The notes below the pieces were generated by a model. The model did no database searches, was not told where the DNA came from, and saw only the letters and a program-made list of their open reading frames with translations. Positions 7,946 through 14,226 of a stretch of DNA of 64,000 nt are shown here, in pieces. The DNA comes from an uncultured Winogradskyella sp. (GTDB lineage: Bacteria > Bacteroidota > Bacteroidia > Flavobacteriales > Flavobacteriaceae), in NCBI RefSeq assembly GCF_947496485.1, contig NZ_CANMCZ010000001.1, forward strand, positions 987,596-1,051,595, given 5' to 3'. The position numbers and the translations under genes were made by a program. Each line of letters opens with the position of its first letter. Within the stretch, counting starts at the first letter, position 1.

Positions 7946-8323
7946 ATGGAAGTACAAGGACGTATTAAGATGGTAGGTGAGACACAAACCTTTGGTAGTA
8001 ATGGATTTAGAAAAAGAGAAGTAGTGGTAACTACAGAAGAACAATACCCACAACATATTATGGTGGAATTTGTTCAGGATAAAACTGATTTATTGAATAA
8101 CTACCAAGTTGGTCAGCAAGTAAAGATTAACATTAACCTAAGAGGTAGAGAATGGGTAAATCCACAAGGAGAAACTAAATACTTTAATTCAATACAAGGC
8201 TGGAGAATTGAAGCTTTACAACCAGAAGCTGCGAGTGGAGACATGCCACCTGTGCCACCAACAGAAGCATTTGAACCTGTTAGTGATTTAAACGAAGGAG
8301 ATAGCGACGATTTACCGTTTTAA
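7946..8323 (+). CDS. DUF3127 protein with SSB-type C-terminal tip
   Basis: 125 residues. The N-terminal about 95 residues (MEVQGRIKMVGETQTFGSNGFRKREVVV, then INLRGREWVNPQGETKYFNSIQGWRIE) match the DUF3127 family, which is predicted to have an OB-like fold. A Pro-rich, acidic linker follows, and the protein ends in DSDDLPF. That ending is close to the single-stranded DNA-binding protein tip DDDLPF of the ssb gene at 23418 in the same window. In SSB the tip recruits repair and replication proteins. By analogy this protein may bind nucleic acid and use the same partners. No function has been established for the family, to my knowledge. Confidence 0.85.
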   Translation: MEVQGRIKMVGETQTFGSNGFRKREVVVTTEEQYPQHIMVEFVQDKTDLLNNYQVGQQVKININLRGREWVNPQGETKYFNSIQGWRIEALQPEAASGDMPPVPPTEAFEPVSDLNEGDSDDLPF

Positions 8324-8346
8324 GGATACAAATTTTAAGCGATTAT

Positions 8347-8380
8347 AAAAGACTTGATTTAATTAAAACAAGTCTTTTTT
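8347..8380 (+). terminator. Terminator of the DUF3127 gene
   Basis: AAAAGACTTG (8347-8356) pairs with CAAGTCTTTT (8369-8378), and T residues continue after the stem. It ends the flavin reductase/DUF3127 unit. Confidence 0.75.
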
Positions 8381-8390
8381 TATGTTTTGA

Positions 8391-8450
8391 AATAAAAAAA
8401 GTCCTGATGGTTAATCAGGACTTAATATTGTGGTTTTAGGTTTGACCTCT
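8391..8450 (-). ncRNA. Candidate small RNA of about 60 nt (minus strand)
   Basis: On the minus strand a 10-bp perfect hairpin (8399-8408 with 8414-8423, 5-base loop) is followed by a T-run (A-run at 8394-8400 on the plus strand). It is oriented to stop leftward transcription, yet no minus-strand gene lies to its right before 9218, and that gene is transcribed through a different region. A promoter pair for a leftward transcript is visible just upstream (8456-8485). The unit would give an RNA of about 60 bases with no obvious ORF. Read as inference: the terminator is clear, the RNA is not proven. Confidence 0.35.
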
Positions 8451-8455
8451 ACTAA

Positions 8456-8485
8456 CAAACTTAAAAAAAAGCAATGATGAACAAA
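8456..8485 (-). promoter_or_regulatory. Possible minus-strand promoter for the candidate small RNA
   Basis: On the minus strand TTTG (8482-8485) and TAAGTTTG (8456-8463) are separated by 18 bases and fit the Bacteroidota consensus. An inverted repeat TTTGACCT (8441-8448) and AGGTCAAA (8505-8512) flanks the promoter, which could be operator halves or chance. Confidence 0.4.
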
Positions 8486-8597
8486 AATTTATTTCATAAA
8501 GGTCAGGTCAAATATCAATAAAATTATTATACTATCAAAACAGAAACCTGTATTTAACACCAAAAATGTTAAAAAAATGTTATCGCAGTACTAATTA

Positions 8598-9221
8598 ATG
8601 CACTTTTTAACTCAAAAAATAGAATTTCCAGATGTTTCAGAAGCCTCTGTTGATGGGCTTTTAGCTGTTGGTGGAGATTTATCTACTGAACGTTTACTCC
8701 ATGCTTATTCAAAAGGTATATTTCCATGGTTTGATAGTACAGAACCTATTCTTTGGTGGTCGCCAGACCCTCGTTTTGTATTATTTCCGGCAGATTTAAA
8801 GGTATCTAAAAGTATGAAACAAGTGATAAGAAAGAATCTATTCAAAGTCACAGAAAACAAAGCCTTTATACAAGTAATTGAAAACTGTGCCGAAGCAAAG
8901 CGAGAAGGACAACAAGGTACTTGGATCACTCATGAAATGGTAGAAGCTTATATAAAGTTACATAAGCTTGGCTATGCTAAATCTATTGAAGTTTGGCAAA
9001 ATGACGAATTGGTTGGAGGACTTTACGGTATTGATATAAAGAATTCTGTTTTTTGTGGTGAAAGCATGTTCGCTAAAGTTAGTAATGCCAGCAAAGTGGG
9101 TTTTATAACATTTGTTCAGAGTTCTAACTATAAATTAATTGACTGTCAATTACACACCAATCATCTAGAGAGTTTAGGAGCTAAGCATATTTCGCGATTA
9201 GATTTTTTAAAGTACCTCTAA
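8598..9221 (+). CDS. aat: Leucyl/phenylalanyl-tRNA-protein transferase
   Basis: 207 residues with the family signatures LLAVGGDLSTERLLHAYSKGIFPWF and WWSPDPRFVLFP near the N-terminus and the GNAT-like core GGLYGIDIKNSVFCGESMF further on. It transfers Leu or Phe from aminoacyl-tRNA to proteins with N-terminal Arg or Lys and so feeds the N-end rule pathway of ClpS/ClpAP; the partner genes are not in the window. The ATG at 8598 fits the family N-terminus. Convergent with tag; the two stop codons overlap by four bases. Length is at the short end of the normal range. Confidence 0.95.
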   Translation: MHFLTQKIEFPDVSEASVDGLLAVGGDLSTERLLHAYSKGIFPWFDSTEPILWWSPDPRFVLFPADLKVSKSMKQVIRKNLFKVTENKAFIQVIENCAEAKREGQQGTWITHEMVEAYIKLHKLGYAKSIEVWQNDELVGGLYGIDIKNSVFCGESMFAKVSNASKVGFITFVQSSNYKLIDCQLHTNHLESLGAKHISRLDFLKYL

Positions 9222-9781
9222 ACTTCATTATATCTAAAACATGATACTTCGTGGTCATTAACCATTCCTGTCGCCTGCATATGCGCATACATAACAGTTG
9301 TACCTACAAATTTAAAACCTCGCTTTTTTAGATCTTTACTTATGACATCACTCAAAGGAGTATTTGCAGGAGCATTTTTATAATTTTTATAATTGTTTTT
9401 AACAGGTTTGCCATCAACAAAATCCCAGATATACTTAGAAAAAGACCCAAATTCTTCTTGAATTTTCATAAAAGCCTGCGCATTAGTAATCGTTGCTTTT
9501 ACTTTTAGTTTGTTTCTAATAATACCATCATCTTGCAACAAATCATCAATTTTAGACTGTTGATATTTGGCTATTGTCGCATAATTGAAATTATCGAAAG
9601 CTTTTCTAAAGTTTTCACGCTTTTTTAAAACGGTTATCCAACTTAAACCCGCCTGAAACGTTTCTAAAATTAAAAATTCGAATAAAGTATTATCATCATA
9701 TACCGGAACTCCCCATTCTTCGTCATGGTAAGCCTCATACAAAGGATTACCAACGCACCATCCACACCTGTGTTTTTCCAT
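9218..9781 (-). CDS. tag: DNA-3-methyladenine glycosylase I
   Basis: 187 residues, the usual Tag length. The N-terminus HRCGWCVGNPLYEAYHDEEWG and the C-terminal NDHEVSCFRY hold the Cys and His residues that form the zinc site of Tag; the middle part LETFQAGLSWITVLKKRENFRKAF is the conserved helix-hairpin-helix glycosylase region. It removes 3-methyladenine from alkylated DNA. The ATG at 9781 fits. No neighbouring repair gene is linked to it on this strand. Stop overlaps the aat stop by four bases. Confidence 0.96.
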   Translation of the reverse strand: MEKHRCGWCVGNPLYEAYHDEEWGVPVYDDNTLFEFLILETFQAGLSWITVLKKRENFRKAFDNFNYATIAKYQQSKIDDLLQDDGIIRNKLKVKATITNAQAFMKIQEEFGSFSKYIWDFVDGKPVKNNYKNYKNAPANTPLSDVISKDLKKRGFKFVGTTVMYAHMQATGMVNDHEVSCFRYNEV

Positions 9782-9823
9782 AATTGTAAGGAATAAAAAT
9801 TAGAACTACTAATGTAACAACTG

Positions 9824-9857
9824 TTGCACAAAAAATAGCAATAGAAACTTAAATTTG
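9824..9857 (+). promoter_or_regulatory. Possible promoter of the thioredoxin-fold gene, giving a very short leader
   Basis: TTG at 9824-9826 and TAAATTTG at 9850-9857, spacer 23. The -7 box ends only four bases before the ATG at 9862, so the mRNA would be leaderless or nearly so if this promoter is used. Confidence 0.4.
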
Positions 9858-9861
9858 TACT

Positions 9862-10479
9862 ATGGAAGTTTTAGATACACTTATGATCAACAATATAATT
9901 TCAAATGGCTTAAAGCATAGTATTACTTATGCTGATTATCGCAATTTAGTCTCTCAATTAGTTGAAGAAAATTCAACCACAGGAAACCAAAAAACAGAAG
10001 ATTTAGCTAATTATACCATACTCAATGATAGACGTATGAAGCGTTGGGATAAAACTGTAAAAGTTTCGGAAGATATAAAAACGAAAATTGAAAATTTCAA
10101 TAGAAAAGTAACTTGGTTGGTCATTACAGAAAGTTGGTGTGGCGATGCGGCCCACATTATGCCTGTAATAAATAAAGTTGCTGAACTCAATGAAAATATT
10201 GATTTCAAAGTTGTGTTAAGAGATGAGAATGATGAACTTATGAATCAGTTTTTGACCAATGGAGGAAAATCCATACCAAAATTAATAATGATAGATGATA
10301 TAACTAATCAGGTCATTGATACTTTTGGACCGAGGCCAACAGTTGCTACCAATATGGTAAATAGCTACAAGGCTGAACATGGTATGCTAACACCTGAGTT
10401 TAAAGAAGATTTGCAACGTTGGTATAATAAAGATAAAGGACAATCGACAATTGAAGATTTAGTTAATTTATTGTCTTAA
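9862..10479 (+). CDS. Thioredoxin-fold protein with a single active-site Cys
   Basis: 205 residues. The central part WLVITESWCGDAAHIMPVINKV followed by FKVVLRDENDELMNQFLTNGGKSIPKLIMID is a thioredoxin fold with the cis-Pro SIPKLI. The active-site motif reads WCGDA: the first Cys is present and the usual second Cys of CxxC is absent, so it is not a standard disulfide oxidoreductase and may act by a monothiol route or as a binding protein. Members of this family occur widely in Bacteroidota and are described only as thioredoxin family proteins. No signal peptide is seen, so it is likely cytoplasmic. A gap of 22 bases separates it from the convergent TonB-like gene. Confidence 0.85.
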   Translation: MEVLDTLMINNIISNGLKHSITYADYRNLVSQLVEENSTTGNQKTEDLANYTILNDRRMKRWDKTVKVSEDIKTKIENFNRKVTWLVITESWCGDAAHIMPVINKVAELNENIDFKVVLRDENDELMNQFLTNGGKSIPKLIMIDDITNQVIDTFGPRPTVATNMVNSYKAEHGMLTPEFKEDLQRWYNKDKGQSTIEDLVNLLS

Positions 10480-10501
10480 ATAGTGACTTGCATAGGTCTA
10501 A

Positions 10502-11278
10502 TTACTTTCCTTTAAATAAAAAAGTAATAGTGCCCAATTGATCTGTCCGATCAGACGTGTTAAATTGAACCGACTTTGCATATTCAATGGCGTGATCTAT
10601 TAAACACTGATTGCTAGAATTCGAAGAACCATTTATGTAAGCATCGTAAACATCACCTGAACCATTAACTTTAATTGTAACTACAATTTTTCCGCCAAAT
10701 TCGCATAAATAACGTGGCGTTTTATAATAGGTCAACGTTCTTCCTTTTAAAGAGTACGTTAAAGTGCTTTTGGCTTTAGCATGCTCATCAGCTATTTTCT
10801 TATTTTCTAAACGCTTATTTAATTCCTCCTGAAGTTTTTTATAAGATTCTGTTTCTTTAGAATTTAAAGCATACGCATTACTGGTTTCGTAAGATTTATC
10901 AACGCTGGTTTCTTCTTGTACTTCATTTGCTTTAGCTTCTTCTAGAGCTTTGGTTGTACGTTCAAAATCATTGCTGCTAACCGTTTTAAAGTTACGCATC
11001 ATGTCTTTATACTCTTGATCTTCATTAAACGCCTTATTGGTCGAAGGTCCTGTTAAATCTTCAAATTTTTGAAGCTCTTCTTCAGTTAATTCTGGCTCTG
11101 GTTCTAAAAGGTAATAGCTTTCGGTAATTAGCTCTCCTTTGAGCCTTAGTTGAGCGCTAAACAGACCTAATACTACGATTCCTGCTATAAGAAAAGTAAT
11201 TATTTCAGCTTTATATTTATCAATTAGTTCCAAATAGAATGCAAGTTTTAGTTTGCTTAGGATATACGAATATAACAA
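10502..11278 (-). CDS. TonB-like energy-transducer protein
   Basis: 258 residues. A short cytoplasmic start, one membrane segment at about residues 26-42 (IITFLIAGIVVLGLFSAQL), a long charged and probably coiled region (about 60-180), and a C-terminal domain GGKIVVTIKVNGSGDVYDAYING with a late ...LGTITFLFKGK strand that resembles a TonB C-terminal domain. The start is a TTG at 11278 with no in-frame ATG nearby, so the N-terminus is uncertain. It ends the ftsX-DUF3098-uppP-truB group, 38 bases after truB. No exbB/exbD is present. It could instead be a related periplasm-spanning protein of unknown role. Confidence 0.6.
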   Translation of the reverse strand: MLYSYILSKLKLAFYLELIDKYKAEIITFLIAGIVVLGLFSAQLRLKGELITESYYLLEPEPELTEEELQKFEDLTGPSTNKAFNEDQEYKDMMRNFKTVSSNDFERTTKALEEAKANEVQEETSVDKSYETSNAYALNSKETESYKKLQEELNKRLENKKIADEHAKAKSTLTYSLKGRTLTYYKTPRYLCEFGGKIVVTIKVNGSGDVYDAYINGSSNSSNQCLIDHAIEYAKSVQFNTSDRTDQLGTITFLFKGK

Positions 11279-11316
11279 CGAAATAGTTTAAAATCCAATC
11301 TTAAACCCTTGTTAAA

Positions 11317-12015
11317 TCATTGTTTAGCAGGAAGACTTTCAATAAAAGCCTCAGGAGTTAAGGCGTTTTCAACTTTAAAATCACCTATACGTGTTCTTCG
11401 TAATTTAGATAGATGTGCGCCAGAATTCAGTGCTTTTCCAAAGTCATGAGCTAAAGAACGTATATAAGTCCCTTTGCTGCAAACGACTCTAAAATTTAGC
11501 TCTAAGTTCTTGATTTGAATAATTTCAAATTCAGTGATTTCTACTTGTCTTGGTTTTATTTCAACCTCCTCACCTGCTCTAGCAAATTCATATAAACGTT
11601 TTCCCTCTTTTTTAATAGCAGAAAATACTGGAGGAAATTGTTCAATCTTTCCAATAAATTGGTTCGTAGTTTTATGAATTAAATCTTCTGATATATGTTC
11701 CGTCGGATAAGATTGATCTACTTCCGTTTCTAAATCAAAAGAAGGTGTTGTGCTACCTAATGTAAACGTGCCTGTATATTCTTTTTCTTGCCCTTGAAAT
11801 ATATTAATCTGCTTGGTCATCTTACCAGTACAAATCACCAATAATCCTGTAGCTAGTGGATCCAAAGTACCTGCATGGCCCACTTTGATTTTCTTTATAG
11901 AAAAGGCTTGTCTTATAGCCCAGCGCAATTTATTTACCGCCTGGAAGGATGTCCAGTGTAGCGGTTTATCTATTAGTAAAACTTGACCAGTTTTGAAATC
12001 GTCTTCGGTTTGCAT
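11317..12015 (-). CDS. truB: tRNA pseudouridine(55) synthase TruB
   Basis: 232 residues from the ATG at 12015. The frame is open further upstream to 12060, but the ATG at 12015 overlaps the uppP stop as TAATG and gives the usual N-terminus (QTEDDFKTGQVLLIDKPLHWTS). The catalytic Asp52 is in GHAGTLDPLATG, and the substrate-binding segment SKGTYIRSLAHDFG follows later. It converts U55 of the T-loop of tRNAs to pseudouridine. Typical length is 230-300; the C-terminal PUA domain is short or missing. Translationally linked to uppP by the one-base overlap. Confidence 0.95.
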   Translation of the reverse strand: MQTEDDFKTGQVLLIDKPLHWTSFQAVNKLRWAIRQAFSIKKIKVGHAGTLDPLATGLLVICTGKMTKQINIFQGQEKEYTGTFTLGSTTPSFDLETEVDQSYPTEHISEDLIHKTTNQFIGKIEQFPPVFSAIKKEGKRLYEFARAGEEVEIKPRQVEITEFEIIQIKNLELNFRVVCSKGTYIRSLAHDFGKALNSGAHLSKLRRTRIGDFKVENALTPEAFIESLPAKQ

Positions 12016-12818
12016 TAGATTTGAGTCCAAATTATTGCGATAATTCCAACGATAACACAATAAACAGCGAAATACGTTAATTTACTTTTCTTTACCAAAG
12101 CAATCATCCAAGTACATGCAAACAAACCTGAAATAAAGGCAGCAATAAAACCAACACTCAAATAGCCAAAACTTGTGCTGCTATAAGTCAGTTCTCCGGA
12201 TAAAATATCCTTTGCTATTTTACCAAATATGAGTGGAACAACCATTAAAAATGAAAATCGTGCGGCTTTGGTTTTATCAATTCCTAAAAGTACAGATGTT
12301 GAGATTGTTGCACCAGAACGTGATATTCCAGGAAGCATAGCGATTCCTTGAGCAATACCGATAATAAAACTATCCGCAAAAGAAACTTTCTTATGTGTTT
12401 TCTTTGCTCTATCTGCCAAAAACAGCAATAAAGCGGTAACTATTAGCATGGCACCAACTAAAAGAATGTTATTTCCAAAGAGTTGTTCAAAAACACGTTC
12501 GTACTTATAGCCAATAATTACGGCAGGTATCATTGAAATAAGAATTTTTATTGAGAACTGAGATTCTTCATTCCATTTTAAACTTATTATACTATTAATG
12601 ATACCTCTTAATATTTCAAGAATATCTTTTCTAAAAATAACCATGGTACTTAATGCTGTAGCAAAATGGAGCACAACGGTAAACATTAAGCTCTCTTCAG
12701 GAATAGCATCACTTCCTAGAATTGCTTTTCCTAATTCGAGGTGACCACTAGAAGATACAGGTAAGAACTCTGTAAGACCTTGAACAATTCCTAAAATAAT
12801 GGCATCTAAAATTTCCAT
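12015..12818 (-). CDS. uppP: Undecaprenyl-diphosphatase UppP (BacA)
   Basis: 267 residues with about eight membrane segments. Signature motifs are present: EFLPVSSSGHLELG near the N-terminus and PGISRSGATIS in the second half, which form the active site that removes a phosphate from undecaprenyl pyrophosphate and recycles the lipid carrier for peptidoglycan and other polymers. The ATG at 12818 is well placed. It sits between DUF3098 and truB in an arrangement that is common in flavobacteria (ftsX, DUF3098, uppP, truB). Confidence 0.97.
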   Translation of the reverse strand: MEILDAIILGIVQGLTEFLPVSSSGHLELGKAILGSDAIPEESLMFTVVLHFATALSTMVIFRKDILEILRGIINSIISLKWNEESQFSIKILISMIPAVIIGYKYERVFEQLFGNNILLVGAMLIVTALLLFLADRAKKTHKKVSFADSFIIGIAQGIAMLPGISRSGATISTSVLLGIDKTKAARFSFLMVVPLIFGKIAKDILSGELTYSSTSFGYLSVGFIAAFISGLFACTWMIALVKKSKLTYFAVYCVIVGIIAIIWTQI

Positions 12819-12874
12819 GGGGCATAAGTATCAACTAGGGATATGATACGTGGCAAATATAAGTAAATTCAAAA

Positions 12875-13138
12875 TTATTTCTTGGAATCCTTATTTGGGT
12901 TCAAAAGTATAGCATAGACCTGAATCCCGAAACCAATAAGAACAAGTGTAGGAGCTAATCGAATACGCCTCCAACTAAAGATTGAAGGATCATAAACATT
13001 AGGGTTGTCACTTCCACCACCAGCCATGAGAATAAAGCCAATAGCAATAAATGCTAAACCGATAAATAAGAATTTGTAGTTTTTCTTACCAAAGATAAAT
13101 TCTGCTTTATTATCTTTTTTACGTTTTTGTTCTCCCAT
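12875..13138 (-). CDS. DUF3098 membrane protein
   Basis: 87 residues. A basic N-terminus (MGEQKRKKDNKAEFIFGKKNYKF) is followed by two membrane segments (about 23-45 and 62-80) with a short loop containing GGGSDNPNVYDPSIFSWRRIRLAP. This fits DUF3098, a small family of Bacteroidota found next to ftsX. Its position between ftsX and uppP suggests a link to cell division or envelope synthesis, but no function is established. The 83 bases between its start and ftsX show no hairpin. Confidence 0.85.
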   Translation of the reverse strand: MGEQKRKKDNKAEFIFGKKNYKFLFIGLAFIAIGFILMAGGGSDNPNVYDPSIFSWRRIRLAPTLVLIGFGIQVYAILLNPNKDSKK

Positions 13139-13221
13139 AATGTTTTCAACTAAACTTTAATAGTGCACAAAGTAACAGTTTTATTTATAAATATAAGTTC
13201 ACATTAATATTTTCCTAACAT

Positions 13222-14100
13222 CTAATAATACAACTGATCCGTCTTCAAATTTAAGAAGCGTTGTGTGGCAATGAATGTGCTAATCCATGTAATTACAATA
13301 CCTAACAGAAAGATGCCAACAAAAAGGGCAATAATCATTACTGTATTTCGCAATAATTCTAACTCAGGGAATGTAATATCTAAGTAATATAAAACTATAG
13401 CCATACCAACTAAAGCGACAAACGCACCGATGATTCCTAGTTGTACACTTTTCCAAACAAAAGGTCTACGGATAAAAGTTTTTGTAGCTCCTACCATTTG
13501 CATGGTCTTTATAATAAAGCGCTTAGAATAAACTGCCAAACGAATAGAACTATTAATCAACAACACAGCAATTAAAGTAAACAAACCACTAATGATTAAT
13601 ACCCAAAACGTAATTTTCTTAACGTTGTCATTCATCAATTCGACCAAGTCATTATCATATCGTATTTCTTCAATAAAAGCTTTATTAGACAAGCTTTCGG
13701 TGATCTCTGTTAAATTTTCAGTAGTTACAAAATCAGCTTTTAAATGAACATCAATTGAATTCTTTAAAGGGTTGTAACCTACAAAATCCATAAAATCTTC
13801 ACCTGTTTCAGCTTTCATGAGCTCAGCAGCTTCTTCTTTAGAAACATATAATGCTTCTTTAGTATAATCTGCCATCGCTAAACTCTTTTTTAACTGATTT
13901 ACTTCAACTTCTTTTGCTGTATCATTTAAATAAATGGTCATAACCACTTGCTCTTTAAAGTGGTCAGCCACTTTTTTTGAGTTAATCACCAAAAGACCCA
14001 AACAGCCTAAAAGAAATAAAACGAGTGCAATACTTATCACTACAGAAACATAAGACGATATAAGTTTTCGTTTTTGATATTTGTCAAAGGATGATGCCAT
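13222..14100 (-). CDS. ftsX: Cell-division ABC-transporter permease FtsX
   Basis: 292 residues. An N-terminal membrane segment (about 18-40), a periplasmic domain (about 41-165), and three more membrane segments in the C-terminal half with the conserved FtsX stretch FIIKTMQMVGATKTFIRRPFVWKSVQLG. FtsX with FtsE acts in the septal ring and controls peptidoglycan hydrolases; ftsE is not adjacent here, as is usual in Bacteroidota. The ATG at 14100 is right. The divergent leuS gene starts 126 bases away. Confidence 0.95.
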   Translation of the reverse strand: MASSFDKYQKRKLISSYVSVVISIALVLFLLGCLGLLVINSKKVADHFKEQVVMTIYLNDTAKEVEVNQLKKSLAMADYTKEALYVSKEEAAELMKAETGEDFMDFVGYNPLKNSIDVHLKADFVTTENLTEITESLSNKAFIEEIRYDNDLVELMNDNVKKITFWVLIISGLFTLIAVLLINSSIRLAVYSKRFIIKTMQMVGATKTFIRRPFVWKSVQLGIIGAFVALVGMAIVLYYLDITFPELELLRNTVMIIALFVGIFLLGIVITWISTFIATQRFLNLKTDQLYY

Positions 14101-14192
14101 GGATTAATGCTAATTAGTACCGTAAAAATAAAAAACAATTCGCTTATCTAGAACAATACAACGTTTAGTTTTTTATTGTGTTGTAATACCTT

Positions 14193-14200
14193 TAAATTTG
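14193..14200 (+). promoter_or_regulatory. Likely leuS promoter -7 box
   Basis: TAAATTTG at 14193-14200 fits the consensus and lies 26 bases before the leuS ATG at 14227. The nearest TTG at 14176-14178 is closer than usual (spacer 14), so the upstream box is not assigned. Confidence 0.45.
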
Positions 14201-14226
14201 CACCTTATTTCAAGGAAAATACAACG

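Noticed and set aside
12016-12060. Longer N-terminus of truB
   Set aside because: The ATG at 12015 overlaps the uppP stop as TAATG and gives the conserved start.
14176-14226. N-terminal extension of leuS
   Set aside because: It starts with TTG, has no LeuRS-like sequence and overlaps the promoter box; the ATG at 14227 gives the known start.
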